Origin: Eubacterium sp.
Lineage (GTDB): Bacteria; Bacillota; Clostridia; Lachnospirales; Lachnospiraceae
Reading direction: 5' to 3'
Assembly (NCBI GenBank): GCA_022794015.1
Contig: JAAWDZ010000060.1
Location: 31,009 to 95,008, forward strand
Length of the DNA stretch: 64,000 bases
A program made the position numbers and the translations under genes. Positions 17,253 to 26,573 of this stretch are shown here, piece by piece. The notes under the pieces were generated by a model. It ran no database searches, was not told the origin of the DNA, and saw only the letters and a program-made list of their open reading frames with translations. Position 1 is the first letter of the stretch. Each line of letters opens with the position of its first letter.

Positions 17253-18038
17253 ATGATAGATTATAGCTTTTCCTTGCTTTCATTTGAATATTTTTTGTTG
17301 ATTTTGGTTCGCATATCCTGTTTTGTTTCGGTAGCTCCTTTTTTTGGAATGCAGAATACGCCGACGAGGCTGAAAGTGGGAATTTCTGTATTTATTTCTC
17401 TGATTTTATTCCAGATTGTTCCGAAAGAAAGTCTTGGGTATACCGGGATTGTAGGGTATTCCATTATCGTCATAAAAGAAGGAATTACTGGATTGCTCAT
17501 TGGGTTTGCAGCAAATATCTGTAATTCCATTATTTTATTAGCGGGAAATTTACTGGATATTAATATTGGTTTCTCCATGGCGACAGAATATAATCCGCAA
17601 ATGCGAACGCAGGCGAGTGTCAGCGCCAACTTATACAGTTATCTGGTAACACTGCTTTTAATCATAACGGATATGCACCATTACATCCTGCGTGCTGTGG
17701 CGGATTCCTATCAGCTGATACCGGTGAACGGTCAGGTTTTTCAATGGGACTATCTGATGCAGGGAATGGTGACGTATATGACAGATTCTTTTGTAATTGC
17801 TTTTCGTATCATACTCCCTGTGTTTGCCTGTATTATGATTTTGAACTGTATTCTGGGAATCATGGCAAAAGTATCGCCACAGATGAATATGTTTGCGGTA
17901 GGTATGCAGCTGAAAGTTTTGCTGGGTCTGCTTGTCATGTTTCTGACAATAGATTTGTTTATCAATGTATCAGACCTTATATTTGATGAAATGAGAAAAA
18001 TAATCGTATACATGATCAAAGGTATGTATACATCTTGA
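17253..18038 (+). CDS. fliR: Flagellar export gate protein FliR
   Basis: FliR is the single-copy subunit closing the FliPQR helical assembly. The 261 residues are mostly hydrophobic helices, with the N-terminal VRISCFVSVAPFFG motif and the conserved GFAANICNSIILLAGNLLD segment. The start follows fliQ by 8 bases with only a weak ribosome binding site, suggesting translational coupling. Confidence 0.94.
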   Translation: MIDYSFSLLSFEYFLLILVRISCFVSVAPFFGMQNTPTRLKVGISVFISLILFQIVPKESLGYTGIVGYSIIVIKEGITGLLIGFAANICNSIILLAGNLLDINIGFSMATEYNPQMRTQASVSANLYSYLVTLLLIITDMHHYILRAVADSYQLIPVNGQVFQWDYLMQGMVTYMTDSFVIAFRIILPVFACIMILNCILGIMAKVSPQMNMFAVGMQLKVLLGLLVMFLTIDLFINVSDLIFDEMRKIIVYMIKGMYTS

Positions 18039-18060
18039 AACGGCCTCAGGGCCAGGGTAG

Positions 18061-18121
18061 GATGCCCGTCAGGGTATACTTTAATCGGCCGGCCGGTCAT
18101 ACTGAGATGCCCGCGAGGGTA
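18061..18121 (+). repeat. Short direct repeats in the fliR-flhB gap
   Basis: GATGCCCGTCAGGGTA (18061-18076) and GATGCCCGCGAGGGTA (18106-18121) are near-identical, each able to form a small GCCC/GGGT hairpin, with the palindrome GGCCGGCC between them. They lie directly before the flhB Shine-Dalgarno. They may be an mRNA structure or a decayed repeat; function unknown. Confidence 0.55.
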
Positions 18122-18145
18122 ATGTAAACCTGGAGGGTGTGTGAA

Positions 18146-19273
18146 TTGACAGAATGGGAGAATCTGCGCCTTCCCTATCAATTGCAGTGGTTCGCAAAAG
18201 ATGGGCCTGGCGGAGAGAAAACAGAGGAGCCTACGGCTAAGAAACTGCAGGACGCCAGGAATGACGGCAAAGTTTCCAAAAGCAGAGAGCTGGGTTTTGC
18301 GATTGATTTGATTGTATTATTTCTACTATTGAAAATATTGATTGCATTTGTGTATAATGGTTTCCACAATGTGTTTTTATTTGTATATGGCCGCATACCG
18401 GAATTTGTAAAAATCAATGCGAAAGAAATTACCGGGCAAAGCACGAATTCGCTTTTGTATGTTGTGCTGCTAGAATCGTTAACAATTATGCTGCCTTTTT
18501 TTATCGTAGGTTTTGCGGTATGTTTTCTGGTAAATCTTCTTCAGGTGGGTTGGAAAGTTACGACGAAGCCGATGCAGCCAAAATTTGATAAGTTTAATCC
18601 GATCAATGGATTTAAGCGGATTCTGTCAAAAGATTCTTTGTTCGAATTAGCTAAATCTATTGTTAAATTAATAATGATTGCTTATGTGGCTTATACTTCA
18701 ATTAAGGGAAATACGGAGGATTTGTTTATTCTGTACGACATTCCACTGATACAGGCAATTCTTCTGTGCGGCCAGATTATTTTAGATACCGGACTGAAGA
18801 TAGGACTGGTTTATCTGATTATTGGCGTTGCTGACTGGCTTTACCAGAAACACAAGTTCCACGAAGAAATGAAAATGACCAAACAGGAAGTAAAAGACGA
18901 GTATAAGAACACAGAAGGAAATCCCGAAATTAAGGGAAAACAGCGCCAGAGGATGCAGGAAGCTTCCAGACGGCGTATGATGCAGGACATTCCTAAAGCG
19001 GATGTCATTATTACAAACCCTACGCATATTTCAGTGGCGCTGAAATACGATGCCGAGGAAGCTAAGGCGCCGGTTGTTCTTGCAAAAGGCGAAGATTATC
19101 TGGCGCTGAAAATTCGTGAAGTGGCAAAGGAAAATCAGATTGAAATCGTAGAGAACAAGCCGCTTGCACGTATGCTTTACACAAATGTGGATATTGGGCA
19201 GGAAATTCCGCCGGAGCTTTATCAGGCAGTAGCTGAAGTTCTGGCGATGGTATATAATATAAAAAATAGTTAG
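18146..19273 (+). CDS. flhB: Flagellar export switch protein FlhB
   Basis: FlhB controls the change of export substrate from rod/hook to filament. The 375 residues begin with LQWFAKDGPGGEKTEEPTAKK, the usual FlhB N-terminus, followed by four membrane helices and a cytoplasmic domain with the self-cleaving NPTH loop (IITNPTHISVALKY). The likely start is TTG 18146, 8 bases after GGAGGG; the GTG at 18137 falls on that ribosome binding site. A roughly 100-base gap with short repeats separates it from fliR. Confidence 0.95.
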   Translation: MTEWENLRLPYQLQWFAKDGPGGEKTEEPTAKKLQDARNDGKVSKSRELGFAIDLIVLFLLLKILIAFVYNGFHNVFLFVYGRIPEFVKINAKEITGQSTNSLLYVVLLESLTIMLPFFIVGFAVCFLVNLLQVGWKVTTKPMQPKFDKFNPINGFKRILSKDSLFELAKSIVKLIMIAYVAYTSIKGNTEDLFILYDIPLIQAILLCGQIILDTGLKIGLVYLIIGVADWLYQKHKFHEEMKMTKQEVKDEYKNTEGNPEIKGKQRQRMQEASRRRMMQDIPKADVIITNPTHISVALKYDAEEAKAPVVLAKGEDYLALKIREVAKENQIEIVENKPLARMLYTNVDIGQEIPPELYQAVAEVLAMVYNIKNS

Positions 19274-19287
19274 GAGGAGGAAACGAA

Positions 19288-21321
19288 ATGAAAAAAGCAG
19301 ACGTTGGCGTGGCACTGTATTTACTCGCAGCAGTAATCTTTTTCATTGTACCGATTCCCCCTTTATTACTGTCTGCTATGCAGGCAGTCAATATCGCTCT
19401 TGGACTGATTATTATGTTTAACGCACTGTTTGCGAGGGAAGTGCTGGATATGTCATTTTTCCCTACGCTGCTGCTGTTCACGACGATTTTTCGTATCTCT
19501 TTAAACGTTTCTTCTACGCGCGCTATATTAACTTCCGGTGATCCGGGTAATGTAGTAAGAGTATTCGGTTCTTTTGTGGGCGGCAATGATCTGATTATTG
19601 GTGCGATAGTATTTATTATTCTGGTTATTATTCAGTTTGTCGTTATTAATAAAGGTTCGGAACGTGTTGCAGAAGTAACTGCAAGGTTTACTTTAGATGC
19701 AATGCCCGGCAAACAGATGGCGATTGATGCAGATTTAAATACAGGAACTATTTCAGAAAAAGAGGCCAGGGAACGTCGTAATAAAATTCAGGCGGAATCA
19801 AGTTTCTTTGGTAATATGGACGGTGCTACAAAATACGTAAAAGGAGACGCTACGGCAGGATTGATTATTACGTTTGTCAATCTGATTGGTGGAACTGCAA
19901 TGGGAATGCTGCGTCAGGAACTTGCATTTGGCGATGCAATTTCGCAGTTTGGCCTTCTGACTATCGGAGATGGGCTCTGCAGTCAGATTCCGTCTCTTTT
20001 GATTTCTCTTGCAACAGGTATTCTGGTTACAAAAGCATCGAACGAGGCAGATGTTGGCTCAATTCTTGTCAAACAGCTTTTTGGGATACCGAAGGTACTT
20101 TATATTGTGGGCGCTACTATGTGCTTTTTGGGGCTGGCCACCCCGTTCGAGTGGTATTTATTTGTAGGCCTGGGCACAGCGTTTCTGCTTGCCGGAAGGA
20201 GCATATCCAAGCATATCGGCATAGAACAGATTGAAGATGAAGCAGGTATGGAAGAGGTGGAAGCAGAAGAAATCCGCAAACCGGAGAATGTGGTATCGCT
20301 GTTGCAGGTAGATCCGATTGAACTGGAATTTGGCTACGGAATTATTCCGCTTGCAGATGTAAACCAGGGAGGCGATTTGCTTGACCGTGTCGTTATGATT
20401 CGAAGACAGATAGCATTAGAGCTGGGAACGGTAGTTCCAATCATTCGTCTGCGAGATAATATTCAGCTTAATCCAAATCAGTACATAATTAAAATCAAAG
20501 GAATACAGATTACGGAAGGGGAAATCCTTTTCGATCATTATATGGCAATGAATCCGGGCTATGTGGAAGAAGAAATTACCGGAATACCGACATTTGAACC
20601 TTCTTTCCATCTGCCGGCTATCTGGATTACAGAAGGACAGAGAGAACGTGCGGAGAGCCTGGGATATACGGTTGTAGATCCGCCGTCTATTATTGCAACC
20701 CATCTGACTGAAATGATACGTACGCATATTGACGAGCTTTTGACAAGGCAGGACGTACAGAATCTGGTGAACAATTTAAAAGAAACCAATCCGGTATTGG
20801 TAGAGGAGCTGGTACCAAAGCTGCTTGGTCTGGGAGAGATTCAGAAAGTGCTGCAAAATCTTTTAAAAGAGGGTATTTCTATTCGGGATTTGCTTTCTAT
20901 ATTTGAAACACTGGCAGATCATGCTGCAACAACGAGAGATACAGACGTGCTGACAGAATATGTAAGGCAGAGCTTAAAACGTGCAATTTCAGGCAAATAT
21001 TTTGCTCCTGGCGAGGTGACCAGCGTGATTACGCTGGATCCCAAGACGGAACAGGATATTATGGCCTCTATTAAGCAGACGGAACAGGGAGCATACCTGA
21101 CGTTAGATCCGGAGCGCACAAAGGCCATTATAGCTTCTGTGGAAACGGAAGTGGCAAAGCTTGAAAATCTGGGCAAAAATGCCATTATAATAACATCTCC
21201 GATCGTGAGAATGTATTTTAAGAAGCTTACGTCGGATTATTTCAGGGATTTGATTGTAATTTCGTATAATGAAGTCGAATCGAATATTGAATTACAATCG
21301 GTTGGGATGGTGACAGGATAA
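19288..21321 (+). CDS. flhA: Flagellar export apparatus protein FlhA
   Basis: FlhA is the largest export-gate component and the docking platform for chaperone-substrate complexes. The N-terminal half holds about eight membrane helices and the FHIPEP-family signature around MPGKQMAIDADLNTG and EKEARERRNKIQAESSFFGNM. The C-terminal soluble domain follows from about residue 330. Length is 677 residues. GGAGGAGG precedes ATG 19288. The last base overlaps the first base of flhF. Confidence 0.97.
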   Translation: MKKADVGVALYLLAAVIFFIVPIPPLLLSAMQAVNIALGLIIMFNALFAREVLDMSFFPTLLLFTTIFRISLNVSSTRAILTSGDPGNVVRVFGSFVGGNDLIIGAIVFIILVIIQFVVINKGSERVAEVTARFTLDAMPGKQMAIDADLNTGTISEKEARERRNKIQAESSFFGNMDGATKYVKGDATAGLIITFVNLIGGTAMGMLRQELAFGDAISQFGLLTIGDGLCSQIPSLLISLATGILVTKASNEADVGSILVKQLFGIPKVLYIVGATMCFLGLATPFEWYLFVGLGTAFLLAGRSISKHIGIEQIEDEAGMEEVEAEEIRKPENVVSLLQVDPIELEFGYGIIPLADVNQGGDLLDRVVMIRRQIALELGTVVPIIRLRDNIQLNPNQYIIKIKGIQITEGEILFDHYMAMNPGYVEEEITGIPTFEPSFHLPAIWITEGQRERAESLGYTVVDPPSIIATHLTEMIRTHIDELLTRQDVQNLVNNLKETNPVLVEELVPKLLGLGEIQKVLQNLLKEGISIRDLLSIFETLADHAATTRDTDVLTEYVRQSLKRAISGKYFAPGEVTSVITLDPKTEQDIMASIKQTEQGAYLTLDPERTKAIIASVETEVAKLENLGKNAIIITSPIVRMYFKKLTSDYFRDLIVISYNEVESNIELQSVGMVTG

Positions 21322-22643
21322 TGACAATTAAGAAATTTCAGGGAAAAACGCAGGAAGAGGCCATTGCAAAAGCAAAAGCAGAACTGGGTGAAGATGCGGT
21401 AGTGATGAATGTAAAGGAAGTCAGGCCCAAGGGAATTTTCCAGTCGTTTAAGAGGCCTTCGTTTGAGGTTACGGCAGCAACGGAGGAAAAAGAAAAGCGT
21501 GTAGATTCCGGTGTGGCTTTAAAAAATTTACAGAAGATGCACGAAACCATAAACATGGCAGCTGATGAACCGATTCAGCTGCCTCCGCCGGTATCACAGC
21601 CAGGGCATACTGTGGAAACCATGCAGCCTCCTCGGTCCCCGGAAGATCAGGAAAAGGCCGCAGAGCAGAGCGCAATTGAATTTTTAAAGCGCAATGCAGG
21701 TCTTCTGAAAAAGGAAGATTCCGATGAGCGGGAGCGGATAGAGGAAAAGTTGGAGAATTTACAGAGTATACTGGAAAAACAACTTGCATCCGGCGCCGGA
21801 AAAAGTGCGGAGGAAAAAGAGTTTGCGAAAACGGATTCCAAAAAGAAAGAAAATCTGGCATTTATCAAAGTTTTGTATGAAACCCTGATTAATAACGGGG
21901 TAAATGAGAAATATGTCAATCAGATTATGGATGAGCTGGAAAAGGTGAACTGGAACGGCAACAGTGTGGATCAGATTCTTTCCAATGTTTATCAGAAAAT
22001 GATTCTCAAATTCGGGCGTCCCCGTGGCATTGATTTTTCCGGAAAGAGGCCAAAGGTTATTTTCTTTGTAGGCCCTACCGGAGTGGGTAAGACGACTACG
22101 GTTGCGAAGGTGGCTTCAAAATTAAAAGTGGAGCAGGGAAGGAGAATTGCTTTTCTTACAGCGGATACCTATCGGATTGCTGCTGCAGAGCAGCTTCGTA
22201 CGTATGCGAATATTCTGGACATTCCACTGACAATTATATATTCTGCGGGAGAATTAAATCAGAGTATTGAGCAGTTGGAAGATTATGATGCTATTTTGGT
22301 GGATACGGCTGGATTTTCCCATAAAAGCTCAAATCAGAAAGAGGATGTCAAATCCCTGATTCAGAATTTGGACAGTCATTACAACAGTGAAGTTTATCTG
22401 GTATTAAGCGCAACTACAAAATACAGGGATTTAATCGAAATATCGGATGTTTACAAAGAAATATCGGATTATAAAATTATTTTTACCAAATTGGATGAAA
22501 CGACAACCTATGGAAACATCCTGAATATTAAGCTGTATTCAGGAGCAGAAGTTTCATATATTACAAATGGACAAAATGTACCTGATGACCTTGAAATTTT
22601 CAATTCACAGAAGATGGTCAAGAGGTTGCTGGGAGGAAGTTAG
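21321..22643 (+). CDS. flhF: Flagellar placement GTPase FlhF
   Basis: FlhF is an SRP-type GTPase that guides early flagellar assembly. The N-terminal basic domain begins MTIKKFQGKTQEEAIAKAKAELG. The NG domain carries the P-loop FFVGPTGVGKTTTVAKVA near residue 250, the G2-type DTYRIAAAEQLRTYA and ILVDTAGF. Length is 440 residues. It overlaps flhA by one base and precedes flhG, its regulator. Confidence 0.96.
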   Translation: MTIKKFQGKTQEEAIAKAKAELGEDAVVMNVKEVRPKGIFQSFKRPSFEVTAATEEKEKRVDSGVALKNLQKMHETINMAADEPIQLPPPVSQPGHTVETMQPPRSPEDQEKAAEQSAIEFLKRNAGLLKKEDSDERERIEEKLENLQSILEKQLASGAGKSAEEKEFAKTDSKKKENLAFIKVLYETLINNGVNEKYVNQIMDELEKVNWNGNSVDQILSNVYQKMILKFGRPRGIDFSGKRPKVIFFVGPTGVGKTTTVAKVASKLKVEQGRRIAFLTADTYRIAAAEQLRTYANILDIPLTIIYSAGELNQSIEQLEDYDAILVDTAGFSHKSSNQKEDVKSLIQNLDSHYNSEVYLVLSATTKYRDLIEISDVYKEISDYKIIFTKLDETTTYGNILNIKLYSGAEVSYITNGQNVPDDLEIFNSQKMVKRLLGGS

Positions 22644-22646
22644 CCT

Positions 22647-23531
22647 ATGGATCAGGCAGAACGGCTTAGGAATGTAATTAAGCAAAAGAGCAAGGAAGCA
22701 CCACCGGAAAATGCCAGGGTTGTTACCGTTACCAGTGGAAAAGGCGGCGTCGGAAAGTCAAATGTAGCAGTGAATATGGCGGTCTGGCTTCAGAAAATGG
22801 GCAAGAGGGTAATTATTTTTGATGCTGATCTTGGGCTGGCGAATGTTGAGGTTATGCTGGGAATCGTCCCGCAATATAATTTAAGTGATTTGATATACAG
22901 AGGTAAAAGCATAAGGGAAATTATTACGCCGGGGCCAATGGATATCGGTTTGATATCCGGTGGTTTGGGGATCCCCGGTCTGAATAATCTTACCAGGGAT
23001 CAGATTGTTTATCTGGCGCACAGCCTTTCAGAGCTGAATGAACTGGCCGATGTTATCATTATTGATACAGGCGCAGGCATTTCGGACAGCGTCCTGGAGT
23101 TTGTTATGGCAAGTCCGGAGGTTTTAATTATCAGTACGCCGGAACCAAGCTCGCTTACGGATTCTTATTCTCTTGTGAAAGCGCTTTACCGAAATCCGAT
23201 TTTTTTGAAGGACAGTGTAAAAATTAATATAGTTGCTAATAAGGTAAACAGTGTAGAAGAAGGAAATGCGGTGTTTTCAAAACTGGATTCTGTCGTTTCA
23301 CAGTTTCTGAAGGGAAACATCTATTTTTTGGGGATGATACCGCAGGACAGGGAGATGGAAAATGCAGTCCGCGGTCAGAAGGTTATTTCCATAGAAAAAC
23401 CAAATGCCGCATCTTCCAAAGCGTTTAAGGTGCTGACAAATAATTATTTCAATCATAAGAATGAGACGGTATCCATACACGGGGGAATAACCCAGATGAT
23501 CATTAATTTTTTGTCAAAATTAGGAAGTTAA
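22647..23531 (+). CDS. flhG: Flagellar number ATPase FlhG (MinD/YlxH family)
   Basis: FlhG is a MinD-like ATPase that controls FlhF and the number or placement of flagella. It opens with a short Gln/Arg/Lys N-terminal stretch (AERLRNVIKQKS) of the type that stimulates FlhF, then the deviant Walker A TSGKGGVGKSNVAVNMAVWL and the DADLGLANVEVMLG motif, and ends with a C-terminal helix like a membrane-targeting sequence. 294 residues, 3 bases after flhF. Confidence 0.95.
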   Translation: MDQAERLRNVIKQKSKEAPPENARVVTVTSGKGGVGKSNVAVNMAVWLQKMGKRVIIFDADLGLANVEVMLGIVPQYNLSDLIYRGKSIREIITPGPMDIGLISGGLGIPGLNNLTRDQIVYLAHSLSELNELADVIIIDTGAGISDSVLEFVMASPEVLIISTPEPSSLTDSYSLVKALYRNPIFLKDSVKINIVANKVNSVEEGNAVFSKLDSVVSQFLKGNIYFLGMIPQDREMENAVRGQKVISIEKPNAASSKAFKVLTNNYFNHKNETVSIHGGITQMIINFLSKLGS

Positions 23532-23544
23532 GGAGGAGAAAGTA

Positions 23545-24282
23545 ATGGTTGCAAATGTACTTCATTTGGGCGACAAGACAGATATCCGCATGGTACAGCA
23601 GGCGGAGCGGGAAACGCAGACAGGGCTTTCGGCTCATATATACAAAAGCCAGGTACACGATATTACGCCGGACGGAGGAATAGAGGTTACCATGCCGATC
23701 GAGCAGGGGAAGGTTGTTCTGCTTTCCTTAGGCCTTCGATATGAATTTGTTTTTTATACGAATGCCGGGCTGTATCACGCAACGGGACGTATTAAAGAGC
23801 GTTACAAGAAAGATAATATCTATGTATTTTTGATAGAACTGCAGTCTCAGATGGAAAAATTCCAGCGAAGGGAATATTATCGCTATCCATGCTTAATTGA
23901 CGTCAAGTTTTATCCGATTTCCGCACAGGACGCTAAAATGATGCCGTCGGATCGGATTTTACAGATGTTTAGGGAGAGCGGGGAAGCGAAAAACGCCCAG
24001 AAGGATGCTATGCTTTTAGATTTAAGCGGCGGCGGCGCCAGGTTTATCGGAAAGGAAAAACTGGAAACAGACAGTTATATTCTTATGGTAATCCGTCTGA
24101 CCAGCAGCAGTATGGATAAACAGTATTTTATCAAATGTCATGTATTGGCGTCTGAGGAAGCTGAAAACCGCTGGGGCAAGATTGAAACGCGTGTGCAGTT
24201 TATTTTCCATGATAACCGGATGCAGGAAGAAATTATCCGCTATATATTTGAAGAAGAAAGAAAAGTACGCAAGAAGAGCTGA
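23545..24282 (+). CDS. PilZ-domain c-di-GMP flagellar brake protein (YcgR-like)
   Basis: A 245-residue two-domain protein: an N-terminal YcgR-type beta domain (about 10-105) and a C-terminal PilZ domain. The c-di-GMP motifs are visible as FQRREYYRYP (the RxxxR box) and DLSGGGARF (the D/NxSxxG box) near residues 112 and 156. The family slows motility by binding the motor when c-di-GMP rises. Its place after flhG matches other Lachnospiraceae and Bacillus-type operons. RBS AAGGAGGAG. Confidence 0.9.
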   Translation: MVANVLHLGDKTDIRMVQQAERETQTGLSAHIYKSQVHDITPDGGIEVTMPIEQGKVVLLSLGLRYEFVFYTNAGLYHATGRIKERYKKDNIYVFLIELQSQMEKFQRREYYRYPCLIDVKFYPISAQDAKMMPSDRILQMFRESGEAKNAQKDAMLLDLSGGGARFIGKEKLETDSYILMVIRLTSSSMDKQYFIKCHVLASEEAENRWGKIETRVQFIFHDNRMQEEIIRYIFEEERKVRKKS

Positions 24283-24316
24283 TAGTTTTTGCATAAGACA
24301 GGAGATGGAGGGAAGA

Positions 24317-24937
24317 ATGGGTAAATTTACATTGCAGGAAGTCAACACAATGTATGTTGACGTTTTAAAAGAAATTGGAAATATCGGGGCAGGAAACGCG
24401 ACCACGGCAATTGCGTCTATGCTGGGAATAAGACTTGATATGAGCGTACCGAAAGTGGAATTGCTTGAAGTTTCTCAGCTGGGTTCTGCAATCTGTCCGG
24501 AGGACGAAACAATTGTCGGTATTTTTCTGGAAGTCCAGTCAGACATAGAAGGCAGCATGATGTTTTTGCTGAAAATGGATTCCGCGCAGTTTTTGGTTAA
24601 CAAACTGATGGGAAGGGATGGAGATTTCAAGAAGGAATTTGATGAAATGGATTTATCTGCCTTAAAAGAGATTGGCAATATCATCGCCGCATCTTACCTG
24701 AATGCATTGTCAAGTCTGACAAATCTGGTTATTACACCGTCGATTCCTTATATTGCGGTAGATATGGCGGCGTCTATTTTAAGTGTGCCGGCAATTCAGT
24801 TTGGACAGTTTGGGGATCATGCTCTTTTGATTCAGACAGAGTTTGGGGATGATATTATGATTAACGGGTACTTTATTTTAATGCCCGAAGAGGATTCTTA
24901 TGATAAAATATTAACAGCGCTTGGTTTATCATTATAA
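24317..24937 (+). CDS. cheC: CheY-P phosphatase CheC
   Basis: CheC dephosphorylates CheY-P and works with CheD in adaptation. Both catalytic half-sites are intact: DVLKEIGNIGAGN near residue 17 and SALKEIGNIIAAS near residue 115, each followed about 22 residues later by Pro. ATG 24317 is preceded by GGAGGGAAG; the longer ORF-track version from 24140 overlaps the PilZ gene and adds unrelated residues. 206 residues. cheD starts 10 bases downstream. Confidence 0.95.
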   Translation: MGKFTLQEVNTMYVDVLKEIGNIGAGNATTAIASMLGIRLDMSVPKVELLEVSQLGSAICPEDETIVGIFLEVQSDIEGSMMFLLKMDSAQFLVNKLMGRDGDFKKEFDEMDLSALKEIGNIIAASYLNALSSLTNLVITPSIPYIAVDMAASILSVPAIQFGQFGDHALLIQTEFGDDIMINGYFILMPEEDSYDKILTALGLSL

Positions 24938-24947
24938 GGAGAGGAAA

Positions 24948-25433
24948 ATGAGCAAGGTTATAAAAGTAGGTATGGCGGATCTGAATATTTGTAAGTCGCC
25001 TGATATTATAACAACGCTGGGACTTGGTTCTTGCATAGGACTGACTTTATATGATCCGGTTACAAAAATCGGCGGTATGGTGCATTATATGCTGCCGGAC
25101 AGCACACAGATGAGAAACAACAGTAATATTGCAAAATTTGCAGATACAGGGATTGATGAGCTCTTAAAACAGGTATTGCGCGCAGGGGCAAACCGAACCC
25201 GTCTGGTTGCTAAGATAGCCGGCGGGGCTAAAATGTTTTCCGTCAGCGGCAGCTCAAATGTCAGCAATATTGGAGAGCGTAACGCACTTGCGGCGAAAGC
25301 AAAGTTAAGACAGTTAAGAATTCGGCTGATTGCTGAGGATACGGGCCTGAATTATGGACGTACGGTGGAATTGCATTGTGAAACAGGGGATTTTTATATT
25401 AAGGCAATCGGCAAGCCGCTGAAAAAAATATAA
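24948..25433 (+). CDS. cheD: Chemoreceptor glutamine deamidase CheD
   Basis: CheD deamidates receptor glutamines and stimulates CheC. The catalytic Cys is in TLGLGSCIGLTLYDP and the His in GGMVHYMLPDS; the C-terminal part shows NIGERNALAAKAKL. 161 residues from ATG 24948 behind AAGGAGAGG; an upstream in-frame start at 24921 would overlap cheC. Pairing with cheC is standard. Confidence 0.95.
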   Translation: MSKVIKVGMADLNICKSPDIITTLGLGSCIGLTLYDPVTKIGGMVHYMLPDSTQMRNNSNIAKFADTGIDELLKQVLRAGANRTRLVAKIAGGAKMFSVSGSSNVSNIGERNALAAKAKLRQLRIRLIAEDTGLNYGRTVELHCETGDFYIKAIGKPLKKI

Positions 25434-25459
25434 AACCTCTGGTACTGGAGGAAGCAGGG

Positions 25460-25744
25460 ATGAATACAAAATCAATACCGGCATGTCTGGCGCTGGTTGG
25501 CGGGTTTGTGACATGTATTATATCGTTTATGCAGCATGTGGATACCGTAGTTTTTGCAAAGAGGTTTATCATTGTATGTATAATCTTTTTTGTAATTGGT
25601 ACAGTAGCGAGTGTAATTATTAATATGAATTTTAATGAAATGGCAGCAGAAGAGGAGGCAGATTCCAAGGAGGGAGATGCTTCTTTGGAAGATGACCAGA
25701 ATGAACCTGAGAGCGGTGACACCATCGAAGAAGAAGTACATTAA
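25460..25744 (+). CDS. Small two-helix membrane protein of unknown function in the che/fla operon
   Basis: The 94-residue product has two hydrophobic helices (about 8-26 and 35-56) and an acidic C-terminal tail rich in Glu and Asp. A ribosome binding site CTGGAGGAAGC precedes the ATG. It lies 26 bases after cheD and 27 before fliA, so it is surely co-transcribed. No family is recognised; a stator- or sigma-related role would be a guess. Confidence 0.75.
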   Translation: MNTKSIPACLALVGGFVTCIISFMQHVDTVVFAKRFIIVCIIFFVIGTVASVIINMNFNEMAAEEEADSKEGDASLEDDQNEPESGDTIEEEVH

Positions 25745-25771
25745 TATGGCATTTGGTAATGGGGGCTTGGA

Positions 25772-26536
25772 ATGAAGACAACGGAACGGGAAAAGTTATG
25801 GGAAACTTATCAGAAAAATCCGTCGCCGGAAATACGCGAGCAGATTATTTTAGAATATGCGCCATTGGTAAAAATCGTAGCGGGCAGGCTGAGTATGTAT
25901 CTGGGCTACAATGTGGAATATGATGATTTGGTGGGATATGGCATATTCGGGCTGATTGATGCGATCGATAAGTTTAATTCCCAAAAGGATGTAAAGTTTG
26001 AAACGTATGCAAGCCTCCGTATTCGTGGATCGATTCTGGATCAGATCCGGAAAATGGACTGGATTCCCAGGACAGTCAGGCAGAAACAAAAGAAACTGGA
26101 TGAAGCTGTGAAACGGATTGAGATGAGGACTGGCAAAAATGCCAGTGACGGGGATATTGCACAGGAACTGGACATATCGGAGGAAGAGCTTCTGGTATGG
26201 CAGTCGCAGCTGAAAATTACCAATGTCGTTTCTCTGAATGAATTTGTGGAACAGGGAAGCGAACCTGTGATGGATGCTCACAATAATTCCCATTTTATCC
26301 AGCCGGAGGAGAAAATCCAGGAAAACGAATTAAAAGAAGTTTTAACAGATACCCTGGAGACACTGACGGAAAAAGAACGAAGAGTGATTGAGCTTTATTA
26401 TTATGAAGAGCTGACATTAAAGGAGATCAGTAAAATTCTTGGGGTTTCTGAATCCAGAATTTCTCAGCTCCATACAAAGGCACTGATGAAGATGCGCAAG
26501 AAGATGGGGAATTATATGGATATTATAGTAGATTAG
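25772..26536 (+). CDS. fliA: RNA polymerase sigma factor FliA/SigD (sigma-28)
   Basis: This sigma factor transcribes late flagellar and chemotaxis genes. Region 2 is seen in YDDLVGYGIFGLIDAIDKF and FETYASLRIRGSILDQIR, with WIPRTVRQK following. Region 3 is in the middle, and the region 4 helix-turn-helix reads LTLKEISKILGVSESRISQLH near residue 212. 254 residues. Being inside the operon that builds the export machine fits the usual positive loop. Confidence 0.95.
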   Translation: MKTTEREKLWETYQKNPSPEIREQIILEYAPLVKIVAGRLSMYLGYNVEYDDLVGYGIFGLIDAIDKFNSQKDVKFETYASLRIRGSILDQIRKMDWIPRTVRQKQKKLDEAVKRIEMRTGKNASDGDIAQELDISEEELLVWQSQLKITNVVSLNEFVEQGSEPVMDAHNNSHFIQPEEKIQENELKEVLTDTLETLTEKERRVIELYYYEELTLKEISKILGVSESRISQLHTKALMKMRKKMGNYMDIIVD

Positions 26537-26573
26537 AAGACTTGCCAGAGGAGAGGAGAGGGGAGGTTTGCAT

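Noticed and set aside
24140-24316. Long N-terminal extension of cheC given in the ORF track
   Set aside because: It overlaps the PilZ gene, adds basic residues not seen in CheC, and the internal ATG at 24317 has a strong ribosome binding site.
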